A stretch of DNA of 64,000 nt from Streptomyces megasporus (GTDB lineage Bacteria; Actinomycetota; Actinomycetes; Streptomycetales; Streptomycetaceae). The position numbers and the translations under genes were made by a program. Position 1 is the stretch's first letter, and every line of letters starts with the position of its first letter. The DNA lies in assembly GCF_000718985.1 (NCBI RefSeq), contig NZ_JODL01000003.1, forward strand, positions 208,819 to 272,818. Reading direction: 5' to 3'. This document shows positions 8,690 through 16,196 of this stretch, piece after piece. The notes beneath the pieces are model-generated. The model did not search any database. It had not been told where the DNA came from and saw only the letters and a list, made by a program, of their open reading frames with translations.

Positions 8690-9871
8690 ATGGCTGAGGC
8701 TCAGAACATTCCGGCGGGGTCCACGACCACCGGAGCGATCGCGGTGGCCGCCGAGTCCACCGTCGCCACGAGGATGAGCGCGCCGCCGTCCTTCGACGTG
8801 GCCGACTTCCCCGTCCCCCACGGCCGCGAGGAGGAGTGGCGCTTCACTCCCCTGGAGCGGCTGCGCGGACTGCACGACGGCACCGCCACCCCGAACGGCG
8901 GCGTCAAGGCCGAGGTCTCCGCGCCCGACGGCGTGACCGTCGAGACGGTCGGCCGCGACGACTCCCGTCTCGGCCGGGCCGGTGTCCCCGTCGACCGGGT
9001 CGCGGCGCAGGCGTACAGCTCCTTCGAGAAGGCGACGGTCGTCACCGTCCCCAAGGAGACCGTGCTGGAGGAGCCGATCCGGCTCAGCGTGCAGGGCCAG
9101 GGCGGTGTCTCCTACGGGCACACCGTCTTCGAGCTGGGGGCCTTCGCCGAGGCCGTGGTCGTCATCGACCACGTCGGTGACGCCGTGCGCGCCGCCAACG
9201 TCGAGTACCTGCTCGGCGACGGCGCCAAGCTGACGGTCGTCTCCGTGCAGGACTGGGACGACACGGCCGTGCACTGCGCCCAGCACAGCGCGCTGGTGGG
9301 CCGGGACGCCACCTTCAAGTCCGTGGTCGTCACCTTCGGCGGCGACCTGGTGCGCCTCCACCCGCGCGTCAACTACGCGGGCCCGGGCGGCGAGGCCGAG
9401 CTGTACGGCCTGTACTTCACCGACAACGGCCAGCACCAGGAGCACCGGCTCCTCGTCGACCACGAGGCCCCGAACTGCCGCAGCAACGTCGTCTACAAGG
9501 GCGCCCTCCAGGGCGAGGACGCGCACGCGGTGTGGATCGGCGACGTGGTGATCCGCGCCTCGGCCCTGGGCACCGACACCTACGAGCTCAACCGCAACCT
9601 CGTCCTCACCGACGGCGCGCGGGTGGACTCGGTCCCCAACCTGGAGATCGAGACCGGTGAGATCGTCGGCGCCGGCCACGCCTCGGCCACCGGCCGCTTC
9701 GACGACGAGCAGTTGTTCTACCTGATGGCCCGCGGCGTCCCGGAGAAGGAGGCCCGCCGTCTGGTGGTGCGCGGCTTCTTCGCGGAGCTGGTCCAGCAGA
9801 TCGGTCTGCCGGACCTCCAGGAGCGTCTGATCGCCAAGATCGAGGAAGAGCTGGAGGAGTCGGTCGCATGA
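8690..9871 (+). CDS. sufD: Fe-S cluster assembly protein SufD
   Basis: Partner of SufB and SufC in the cluster assembly complex; in characterised systems it supports iron acquisition and complex stability. The 393-residue protein has the SufBD beta-helix core (VVIDHVGDAVRAANVEYLLG, GLYFTDNGQHQEHRLLVDHE, SNVVYKGALQGEDAHAVWIG). Its C-terminal block is GHASATGRFDDEQLFYLMAR, parallel to SufB. The ATG at 8690 follows AGGAG at 8672-8676; the in-frame upstream extension to 8585 is low-complexity and lacks a start signal. The stop overlaps the ferredoxin gene by four bases. Confidence 0.95.
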   Translation: MAEAQNIPAGSTTTGAIAVAAESTVATRMSAPPSFDVADFPVPHGREEEWRFTPLERLRGLHDGTATPNGGVKAEVSAPDGVTVETVGRDDSRLGRAGVPVDRVAAQAYSSFEKATVVTVPKETVLEEPIRLSVQGQGGVSYGHTVFELGAFAEAVVVIDHVGDAVRAANVEYLLGDGAKLTVVSVQDWDDTAVHCAQHSALVGRDATFKSVVVTFGGDLVRLHPRVNYAGPGGEAELYGLYFTDNGQHQEHRLLVDHEAPNCRSNVVYKGALQGEDAHAVWIGDVVIRASALGTDTYELNRNLVLTDGARVDSVPNLEIETGEIVGAGHASATGRFDDEQLFYLMARGVPEKEARRLVVRGFFAELVQQIGLPDLQERLIAKIEEELEESVA

Positions 9872-10230
9872 GCACCGCGGAAGACACGGCGGGCCCGGTG
9901 GAGGGCTTCGTCCGCGTCGCCACGCTCGGCGAGCTGGAGGAGGACACCCCCCGTCGGGTGGAGATCGCCGGCACGCCGGTCTCCCTCGTCCGCACCGAGG
10001 GCGAGGTCTTCGCGATCAACGACATCTGCTCGCACGCGAACGTCTCCCTGTCCGAGGGCGAGGTGGAGGACTGCCGGATCGAGTGCTGGCTGCACGGCTC
10101 CAGCTTCGACCTGCGCACCGGCAAGCCCTCCGGCCCGCCCGCAACGCGCCCCGTCCCCGTATACCCCGTCAAGATCGAAGGAGACGGCCCCGACGCGGCT
10201 GTGCTCGTCTCCGTCACCCAGGAGTCCTGA
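9868..10230 (+). CDS. Rieske-type [2Fe-2S] ferredoxin of the suf operon
   Basis: A 120-residue Rieske domain protein. Cluster ligands are C54-x-H56 (CSH) and C73-x2-H76 (CWLH), followed by the conserved GSSFDLRTGKPSGPPATRPV proline loop. It resembles the small non-heme dioxygenase ferredoxins (NirD/BphF-like). Its start ATGA overlaps the sufD stop, so it is made with SufD and likely serves as an electron donor or cluster carrier in assembly; that role is inferred from position, which is conserved in actinomycetes. Confidence 0.9.
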   Translation: MSTAEDTAGPVEGFVRVATLGELEEDTPRRVEIAGTPVSLVRTEGEVFAINDICSHANVSLSEGEVEDCRIECWLHGSSFDLRTGKPSGPPATRPVPVYPVKIEGDGPDAAVLVSVTQES

Positions 10231-10236
10231 AGCCCC

Positions 10237-11001
10237 ATGGCAACGCTTGAGATCCACGACCTGCACGTCTCCGTCGAGGCCGAGAACGGCCCCCGGGAGA
10301 TCCTGCGCGGCGTCGACCTGACCGTGAAGCAGGGCGAGACGCACGCGATCATGGGCCCGAACGGCTCCGGAAAGTCCACTCTCGCCTACTCGCTGGCCGG
10401 TCACCCCAAGTACACGATCACCGGCGGCACCGTGACCCTGGACGGCGAGGACGTCCTGGAGATGAGCGTCGACGAGCGCGCCCGCGCCGGCCTCTTCCTC
10501 GCCATGCAGTACCCGGTCGAGGTCCCCGGCGTGTCCGTCTCCAACTTCCTGCGCACCGCCGCCACCGCCATCCGCGGCGAGGCCCCGAAGCTGCGCACCT
10601 GGGTGAAGGAGGTCAAGGAGGCCATGGAGCGCCTCCACATCGACCCCGCCTTCGCCGAGCGGAACGTCAACGAGGGCTTCTCCGGCGGTGAGAAGAAGCG
10701 CCACGAGATCCTCCAGTTGGAGCTGCTCAAGCCGAAGGTCGCGATCCTCGACGAGACCGACTCCGGCCTGGACGTGGACGCCCTGCGCATCGTCTCCGAC
10801 GGCGTGAACCGCGTCCGCGAGAACGGTGAGGTCGGCACGCTGCTGATCACCCACTACACGCGTATCCTGCGCTACATCAAGCCCGACCACGTCCACGTCT
10901 TCGCGGGCGGGCGGATCGCCGAGTCCGGCGGTCCGGAGCTGGCGGACAAGCTGGAGGAAGAGGGCTACGAGGCCTATGTGAAGGGCGGCCGGGCCGCGTG
11001 A
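10237..11001 (+). CDS. sufC: Fe-S assembly ATPase SufC
   Basis: ABC-type ATPase that drives conformational change in SufBCD. It has 254 residues with Walker A GPNGSGKST (residues 40-48), the SufC-specific signature NEGFSGGEKKRHEILQ and Walker B VAILDETDSGLD, then LLITHYTRILRYIKPDHVHV with the switch histidine. It starts 6 bases after the ferredoxin stop. The D in DETDSGLD replaces the P of exporter ATPases, as is normal for SufC. Confidence 0.97.
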   Translation: MATLEIHDLHVSVEAENGPREILRGVDLTVKQGETHAIMGPNGSGKSTLAYSLAGHPKYTITGGTVTLDGEDVLEMSVDERARAGLFLAMQYPVEVPGVSVSNFLRTAATAIRGEAPKLRTWVKEVKEAMERLHIDPAFAERNVNEGFSGGEKKRHEILQLELLKPKVAILDETDSGLDVDALRIVSDGVNRVRENGEVGTLLITHYTRILRYIKPDHVHVFAGGRIAESGGPELADKLEEEGYEAYVKGGRAA

Positions 11002-11080
11002 CCTCCACGCGCCGGGCCACCGCGGATCCGCGGGCCACCGACCGTCCCGCCCGGCCCCGCCGGACGGGTGACAGCACCAT

Positions 11081-11104
11081 GCCCCCGGCCCCGTGGCCGG
11101 GGGC
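11081..11104. other. perfect 10-bp hairpin in the sufC-sufS gap
   Basis: GCCCCCGGCC (11081-11090) and GGCCGGGGGC (11095-11104) pair exactly around CCGT. It lies in the 148-base gap before sufS and ends about 30 bases before the sufS ribosome binding site. It may reduce read-through, making sufS-sufU-sufT levels partly separate from sufB-sufC. Confidence 0.55.
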
Positions 11105-11149
11105 TGTCCCCGGCCGTCCGGACGGCGGGGCGAACGGAGGAACAAGGGC

Positions 11150-12406
11150 GTGACACAGCTGCCGGGCCTTCTCGACACAGAGGCGATCCGCAAGGACTTC
11201 CCCGTACTGGACCGCGTGGTCCACGACGGCAAGAAGATCGTGTACCTGGACAACGCGGCGACCTCGCAGAAGCCCAACCAGGTGCTCGACGTGCTGAACG
11301 ACTACTACGTGCGGCACAACGCCAACGTCCACCGCGGTGTGCACGTGCTCGCCGAGGAGGCCACGGCGCTGTACGAGGGAGCGCGCGACAAGGTCGCCGC
11401 CTTCGTCAACGCGCCGAGCCGCGACGAGGTGGTCTTCACCAAGAACGCCTCGGAGTCGCTCAACCTCGTGGCCAACATGCTCGGCTGGGCGGACGACCCC
11501 TACCGCGTCGACGACCGGACCGAGATCGTCATCACGGAGATGGAGCACCACTCCAACATCGTGCCGTGGCAACTGCTCGCGCAGCGCACGGGCGCGAAGC
11601 TGAAGTGGTTCGGCCTCACCGACGACGGGCGCCTGGACCTGTCGAACATCGAGGAGATCATCACCGAGCGGACCAAGGTCGTCTCGTTCGTGCTGGTCTC
11701 CAACATCCTGGGCACGGTCAACCCGGTCGAGACGATCGTCCGCCGCGCCCAGGAGGTCGGCGCCCTCGTGGTCGTCGACGCCTCCCAGGCCGCCCCCCAC
11801 ATGCCGCTGGACGTGCAGGCGCTCCAGGCCGACTTCGTGGTCTTCACCGGCCACAAGATGTGCGGCCCGACCGGCATCGGCGTGCTGTGGGGACGGCAGG
11901 AGCTGCTGGAGGACCTGCCGCCGTTCCTCGGCGGCGGCGAGATGATCGAGACCGTCTCGATGCACTCCTCCACCTACGCTCCCGCCCCGCACAAGTTCGA
12001 GGCGGGCACCCCGCCGATCGCCCAGGCCGTCGGGCTGGGCGCCGCCGTGGACTACCTCACCTCGATCGGCATGGAGCGCATCGCCGCCCACGAGCACGCG
12101 ATCACCGAGTACGCGGTCTCCAGGCTGCGGGAGGTCCCGGACCTGCGGATCATCGGACCGGCCACGGCCGAGGACCGGGGCGCGGCGATCTCCTTCACGC
12201 TCGGCGACATCCACCCCCACGACGTGGGGCAGGTGCTCGACGAGCTGGGCATCGCCGTCCGGGTCGGACACCACTGCGCCCGGCCCGTCTGCCTGCGGTA
12301 CGGAATTCCCGCGACCACGCGAGCGTCGTTCTATCTGTATTCCACTCCCGCCGAGGTCGACGCCTTGGTGGAGGGGCTGGAACACGTACGGAACTTCTTC
12401 GGTTGA
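11150..12406 (+). CDS. sufS: cysteine desulfurase SufS
   Basis: Pyridoxal-phosphate enzyme that takes sulfur from cysteine as an enzyme-bound persulfide for cluster building. The protein has 418 residues. The PLP lysine is K236 in FTGHKMCGPTGIGVLWG and the catalytic cysteine is C376 in RVGHHCARPVCLRYG, both as in the SufS/CsdB group. The GTG at 11150 follows GGAGG by 9 bases and gives MTQLPGLLDTEAIRKDFPVL, the family N-terminus; the longer frame from 11093 is arginine-rich and unlikely. sufU follows after 45 bases. Confidence 0.96.
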   Translation: MTQLPGLLDTEAIRKDFPVLDRVVHDGKKIVYLDNAATSQKPNQVLDVLNDYYVRHNANVHRGVHVLAEEATALYEGARDKVAAFVNAPSRDEVVFTKNASESLNLVANMLGWADDPYRVDDRTEIVITEMEHHSNIVPWQLLAQRTGAKLKWFGLTDDGRLDLSNIEEIITERTKVVSFVLVSNILGTVNPVETIVRRAQEVGALVVVDASQAAPHMPLDVQALQADFVVFTGHKMCGPTGIGVLWGRQELLEDLPPFLGGGEMIETVSMHSSTYAPAPHKFEAGTPPIAQAVGLGAAVDYLTSIGMERIAAHEHAITEYAVSRLREVPDLRIIGPATAEDRGAAISFTLGDIHPHDVGQVLDELGIAVRVGHHCARPVCLRYGIPATTRASFYLYSTPAEVDALVEGLEHVRNFFG

Positions 12407-12451
12407 TGTTCCGTGACCGTGACGGACGACTGCAGCGGCTGAAGGTGACTC

Positions 12452-12931
12452 GTGAAGCTGGACTCCATGTACCAGGACGTGATCCTGGACCACTACAAGC
12501 ACCCGCACGGACGGGGACTCCGCGACGGTGACGCCGAGGTGCACCATGTCAACCCGACGTGCGGAGACGAGGTCACGCTGCGGGTGAAACTCGACGGCTC
12601 CACCATCGCGGACGTCAGCTACGAGGGGCAGGGCTGCTCCATCAGCCAGGCCAGCGCCTCGGTGCTGAACGAACTGCTGGTCGGCAAGGGGCTCGACGAG
12701 GCACGCAGGATCCAGGAGACCTTCCTGGAGCTGATGCAGTCCAAAGGACGGATCGAGCCGGACGACGCGATGGAGGAGATCCTGGAGGACGCGGTCGCGT
12801 TCGCGGGGGTCTCGAAGTACCCGGCGCGCGTCAAGTGCGCACTGCTGAGCTGGATGGCATGGAAGGACGCCACCGCCCAGGCCCTGGGCGGCGGCTTTGC
12901 CGAGGAGAGGTCCGAGGAGAAGACCGTATGA
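12452..12931 (+). CDS. sufU: SufU sulfur-transfer protein
   Basis: Zinc-dependent sulfurtransferase that accepts persulfide sulfur from SufS and passes it to the scaffold in Gram-positive bacteria and actinomycetes. The 159-residue protein keeps the ligand set C37 and D39 (NPTCGDEV), C62 (GQGCSISQASAS) and C129 (RVKCALLSWMAW). It starts with MYQDVILDHYKHPHGRG after a short N-terminus, typical of the IscU-like fold. The GTG at 12452 has GAAGGTG about 6 bases upstream. The stop overlaps sufT by four bases. Confidence 0.95.
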   Translation: MKLDSMYQDVILDHYKHPHGRGLRDGDAEVHHVNPTCGDEVTLRVKLDGSTIADVSYEGQGCSISQASASVLNELLVGKGLDEARRIQETFLELMQSKGRIEPDDAMEEILEDAVAFAGVSKYPARVKCALLSWMAWKDATAQALGGGFAEERSEEKTV

Positions 12932-13263
12932 GCGAGACCCCGACCACGACGACACCGGTGAGCGAGGACGAGGTCCGCGAGGCGCTCTACGACGTGGTGG
13001 ACCCCGAGCTGGGCATCGACGTCGTCAACCTGGGCCTGATCTACGGCATCCACGTCGACGACGACAACAGCGTCACCCTGGACATGACCCTGACGTCCGC
13101 GGCGTGTCCGCTGACCGACGTGATCGAGGACCAGGCCCGGTCGGCGACCGACGGCCTGGTCAACGAGCTGAGGATCAACTGGGTCTGGATGCCGCCGTGG
13201 GGCCCGGACAAGATCACCGACGAGGGGCGCGAGCAGCTCCGAGCCCTGGGCTTCAACGTCTGA
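12928..13263 (+). CDS. sufT: SufT / MIP18-family (DUF59) Fe-S assembly factor
   Basis: A 111-residue DUF59 protein. Family members (SufT, PaaD, the C-terminal domain of MIP18) help to mature Fe-S proteins. It has VREALYDVVDPELGIDVVNL, GLIYGI and the conserved cysteine in LTSAACPLTDVIEDQ, followed by VWMPPWGPDKITDEGREQLR. ATGA overlaps the sufU stop. It is the last gene of the operon and is followed by a strong terminator at 13315-13358. Confidence 0.93.
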   Translation: MSETPTTTTPVSEDEVREALYDVVDPELGIDVVNLGLIYGIHVDDDNSVTLDMTLTSAACPLTDVIEDQARSATDGLVNELRINWVWMPPWGPDKITDEGREQLRALGFNV

Positions 13264-13314
13264 CGCTCCCGCGCCGAGGGGCGACCTTCGAGGGCGCGGG
13301 CGACACGACACGGA

Positions 13315-13358
13315 CACGGCCCGGGTCCGCCGGCACACACCGGCGGGCCCGGGCCGTG
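13315..13358. terminator. bidirectional terminator, suf operon / P450 operon
   Basis: A 19-base arm (13315-13333) pairs with 13340-13358 around a CACACA loop with one G-U-type mismatch. It lies between the convergent sufT and P450 genes, so it can stop transcription from either side. Confidence 0.88.
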
Positions 13359-13377
13359 GCGTTCGTCGCCGGGCTCG

Positions 13378-14847
13378 CTAACGCCCGTGCCACCACCTCG
13401 CCAGGGAGCCCCGCCAGCGCCCCGGAGCGCCGTGCGCGGCTCCGGCCGCTCCCGACCCGGGCGCCGGCGCGGAAGAGGCCGGCGACGGAGACGGCGACGG
13501 CGCGGGGGCGGGCTCCGTGCCCCGCCCGCGGCCCTCGGCGGTCGGCTGCGCGGCGGCCGGCTGTGCGGGGGCGATCGGGGGGAAGCGCACCGGCAGGGAG
13601 ACCAGGCTCCGGTTGAAGGGCCCCTGCCGCCACCGCAGCTCCTCCTCCCCGACGGCCAGCTCGATGTCGGGAATGCGGTCGAGGAGCTTCTCCACGGCGA
13701 CCGTGGCGATCAGCCGGGCGGGGCTCTTCGCCGGACAGGTGTGCGGGCCCACGCCCCAGGCCAGGTGGGCGCGGTTGCCGGTCCGGCGGTCACCGGCCAG
13801 GGCCGGGTCGTTGTTCAGGGCGATGAAGCTCATCAGCATGGGCTCGCCCGCGCGCACCAGGGTCCCGTCGAGCTCCTCGTCCCGGATCGCGTAGTGGATG
13901 GCGTAGTTGGCCATCGGCGGGTCGTTCCACAGCACCTCGTCGAGCGCGTCCTCGACCGGCATGCTGCCGCCCGCCAGGTCGCCGGCGAACCGGTCGTCGG
14001 AGAGCAGCAGCCGCAGGCCGTTGCAGATCAGGTTCTGCTCGGCCTCGACGCCCGCGCCCAGCAGCAGCACCAACTGGTGGATCATCTCCTCGTCGGTGAG
14101 CTTGTGGGGGTGGGCCATCATCCAGGACGTCACGTCCGGCCCCGGCTGCCTCCGCTTGAGCGCGACCAGTTCGGCGAGGCCCTCGGCCAGCACGGCGTTG
14201 GCCCTCTCGGAGTCGGCGTCGGCGTCGAAGATCCCGGCCGTGCCCTGGACCAGCTTCCTCCCGATGTCCTCCGGACAGCCGAAGAGCTGCTGGAAGACCA
14301 GCAGGGGCAGCACGGCGCTGTACTCGCCGAGCAGGTCGGCCCGTCCCTCGGGGCCGATCCGGTCGATGAGGGTGTCGGCGCCGCGCTCCACGTGATCCCG
14401 CAGCGCGGCGGGGTCCACACGGCCGAGGCTGTCGGCGATGACGGCGCGCAGACGGTCGTGCTCCTCACCGTCGGTCCACAGGGCGTTCGGCCGGTACATC
14501 ATCATCGGGACGACCGGGCTGTCCGCCGGAACCCTCCCGTCGGCGAGCGCCTTCCAGCGGCGCGGGTCCTTGGAGAACCGGTCCGGGCTGCGCAGCACCT
14601 CCAGGGCGGTCTCGTACCCGATGACCGCCCAGGCGTCGACGCCCGGCGCTATCTCCACGGGGACGACGGAGCCGTGGGCGCGCAGACGGGTGAAGGTCCC
14701 CATGGGGTCGGCGGCGAACTCCGGACCGTACAGGCGCTCGAGGGCGGGGGAGCCGGTCTGTGGGGCCGCGGCCCCGCCGGCGTGCCCGGTGTGCGCCGGA
14801 CAGCCCGGCGGCGGTACGGGACCCGACTCGGGTCGGGACATGGTCAT
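13378..14847 (-). CDS. conservon-linked cytochrome P450, CYP157-like, lacking ExxR
   Basis: A 489-residue P450 (about 420-residue core plus a disordered Pro/Ala/Ser tail of about 70). The heme thiolate is C371 in LAWGVGPHTCPAKSPARL. The K-helix that should read ExxR is E304-V-L-W307, with tryptophan for arginine. The I-helix reads A265-G-V-E-A269, with alanine for the oxygen-activating threonine. Loss of ExxR is a known oddity of the CYP157 family, whose genes occur in Streptomyces conservons, so that is the best match. ATG at 14847 overlaps the cvnD stop (ATGA), making this the fifth gene of the operon. Substrate and redox activity are unknown; a structural or signalling role is possible. 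Confidence 0.88.
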   Translation of the reverse strand: MTMSRPESGPVPPPGCPAHTGHAGGAAAPQTGSPALERLYGPEFAADPMGTFTRLRAHGSVVPVEIAPGVDAWAVIGYETALEVLRSPDRFSKDPRRWKALADGRVPADSPVVPMMMYRPNALWTDGEEHDRLRAVIADSLGRVDPAALRDHVERGADTLIDRIGPEGRADLLGEYSAVLPLLVFQQLFGCPEDIGRKLVQGTAGIFDADADSERANAVLAEGLAELVALKRRQPGPDVTSWMMAHPHKLTDEEMIHQLVLLLGAGVEAEQNLICNGLRLLLSDDRFAGDLAGGSMPVEDALDEVLWNDPPMANYAIHYAIRDEELDGTLVRAGEPMLMSFIALNNDPALAGDRRTGNRAHLAWGVGPHTCPAKSPARLIATVAVEKLLDRIPDIELAVGEEELRWRQGPFNRSLVSLPVRFPPIAPAQPAAAQPTAEGRGRGTEPAPAPSPSPSPASSAPAPGSGAAGAAHGAPGRWRGSLARWWHGR

Positions 14848-15443
14848 CGCTGCTCCTGGGAAGTGAGGGTCCGGAGGTACTCGACGAGGGAGATCAACGC
14901 CTTGGAGGACGACTCGGCCTCCCGCGCGTCACAGATGACCAGCGGCGTCTCCGGGAGCAGGTCGAGAGCCTCGCGGATCTCCGCCTCCGGGAAGACCGGC
15001 GCGTCGTCGAACTGGTTGACGGCGACGGCGTACGGCATGCCGTGCTCCTCCAGCACGCTCATGATGTCGAAGGACTGGTCGAGCCGTCGGGTGTCCGCCA
15101 GCACCAGCGCGCCGAGGGCGCCCTGCATCATGTCCTTCCACAGCCGCATGAAGCGCTTCTGCCCGGGGGCGCCGAACAGGTACAGCACCAGCGAGTCGCT
15201 GAGCGTGAGGCGGCCGAAGTCCATGGCGACGGTGGTGGTGGTCTTGTCGGGGACGCCGGCCAGGTCGTCGATCAGCTCGCCGGCCTGCGTCATGACCTCC
15301 TCGGTGCGCAGCGGCCGGATCTCGGAGAGCGTGCCGACGAACGTGGTCTTGCCCACGGCGAAGTGTCCCACGATCAGGATCTTGACCGCGGTGGTGACCG
15401 TGTCCGCGACGTAGACCCGGTCAGAAACGAGAGCGGAGCCCAT
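14844..15443 (-). CDS. cvnD: conservon small GTPase (CvnD-like)
   Basis: A 199-residue GTP-binding protein of the MglA/Arf-like group found in conservons, which resemble eukaryotic G-protein systems and act with CvnA-C at the membrane. P-loop GHFAVGKTT (near residues 26-34), switch/DxxG region LYLFGAPGQKRFMRLW and the base-specificity motif NQFD, a variant of NKxD. It starts within cvnC (23-base overlap) and its stop overlaps the P450 start by four bases. S. coelicolor has many such conservons; individual roles differ. Confidence 0.92.
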   Translation of the reverse strand: MGSALVSDRVYVADTVTTAVKILIVGHFAVGKTTFVGTLSEIRPLRTEEVMTQAGELIDDLAGVPDKTTTTVAMDFGRLTLSDSLVLYLFGAPGQKRFMRLWKDMMQGALGALVLADTRRLDQSFDIMSVLEEHGMPYAVAVNQFDDAPVFPEAEIREALDLLPETPLVICDAREAESSSKALISLVEYLRTLTSQEQR

Positions 15444-15783
15444 CGAGTACCTCCTGCAGGAGTTGGGCGTCGGGGAGTTGTGCCTTGGGGATGGGGGGCC
15501 GAATGCTGATGTGGCCGCTGTCGACGAGGTCGCTGAGCAGCACCTTGGTGACGCTCGTGGCCAGACCGAGGTGCCCCGAGACCTCGACGACCGACAGCGC
15601 CCCTCCCCGGCACAGCTCCATGACGCGACGCTTCTCCGGGCTCAGACCGCTCAGGGAGCGGCCGCTCACCGCGGTCACCAGCGTCACGAGATCGAGTGTG
15701 TTGCGCGTCGGATGGGCTCGGCCGTCCGTGACGACGTACGGCCGTACGAGTCCTCTGTCACGCCGGGGACGCGGCGGAGTCAT
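15421..15783 (-). CDS. cvnC: conservon DUF742 protein (CvnC-like)
   Basis: A 120-residue DUF742 protein with a winged-helix-like core: LVRPYVVTDGRAHPTRNTLD, then LCRGGALSVVEVSGHLGLAT and VKVLLSDLVDSGHISIRPP. In other conservons this component binds the CvnA/CvnB/CvnD complex; its biochemical role is not settled. ATG overlaps the cvnB stop by four bases and its 3' end overlaps the cvnD start by 23 bases, so all are translated together. Confidence 0.92.
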   Translation of the reverse strand: MTPPRPRRDRGLVRPYVVTDGRAHPTRNTLDLVTLVTAVSGRSLSGLSPEKRRVMELCRGGALSVVEVSGHLGLATSVTKVLLSDLVDSGHISIRPPIPKAQLPDAQLLQEVLDGLRSRF

Positions 15784-16196
15784 GAGTTACCGAACACGGA
15801 GTCCTGCCGGGGCGGAGTGGTGAGCTCCTTGCCCAGCCGGTCGACCAGCTTGTGCATGCTGTAGGTGACCGCCTCCATGTCGACGTTGTGACCGGCGGAG
15901 ACCGCCAGGTAGGCGCCCGAGCCGGCGGCCACCAGGAAGACGTATCCGTCGACGAACTCCACGAGCGTCTGCTGCCACGGCGAGGACTCGTCCGCGCAGA
16001 ACTCGGCGGTGCTGCGGCTGATCGACTGGAGGCCGGACAGGGCCGCCGCCTGCCGTTCGGCCTCGTCGCGCTGGATGCCCTGGGAATGGGCGCGGAGCAT
16101 GCCGTCCGCGGAGAGCAGGATGGCGTGGCGGGCTTCCGGCACCTTGAGGACCTCGTCGAGCATCCAGCCCAGCTCGTTGGTCATGTGGCCGTTCAT
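15780..16196 (-). CDS. cvnB: conservon roadblock/LC7 protein (CvnB-like)
   Basis: A 138-residue Roadblock/LC7 domain protein. Relatives (MglB-like) act as GTPase-activating or adaptor partners of the CvnD-type GTPase. It contains ARHAILLSADGMLRAHSQGI, ERQAAALSGLQSISRSTAEF and GYVFLVAAGSGAYLAVSAG, the expected alpha-beta pattern. Its ATG overlaps the cvnA stop by four bases. Confidence 0.93.
   Translation of the reverse strand: MNGHMTNELGWMLDEVLKVPEARHAILLSADGMLRAHSQGIQRDEAERQAAALSGLQSISRSTAEFCADESSPWQQTLVEFVDGYVFLVAAGSGAYLAVSAGHNVDMEAVTYSMHKLVDRLGKELTTPPRQDSVFGNS

Noticed and set aside
6836..9679. 947-codon open frame on the minus strand opposite sufB and sufD
   Set aside because: It is the high-GC third-position shadow of strongly conserved plus-strand genes and its translation is low-complexity Val/Gly/Asp/Arg without recognisable motifs.
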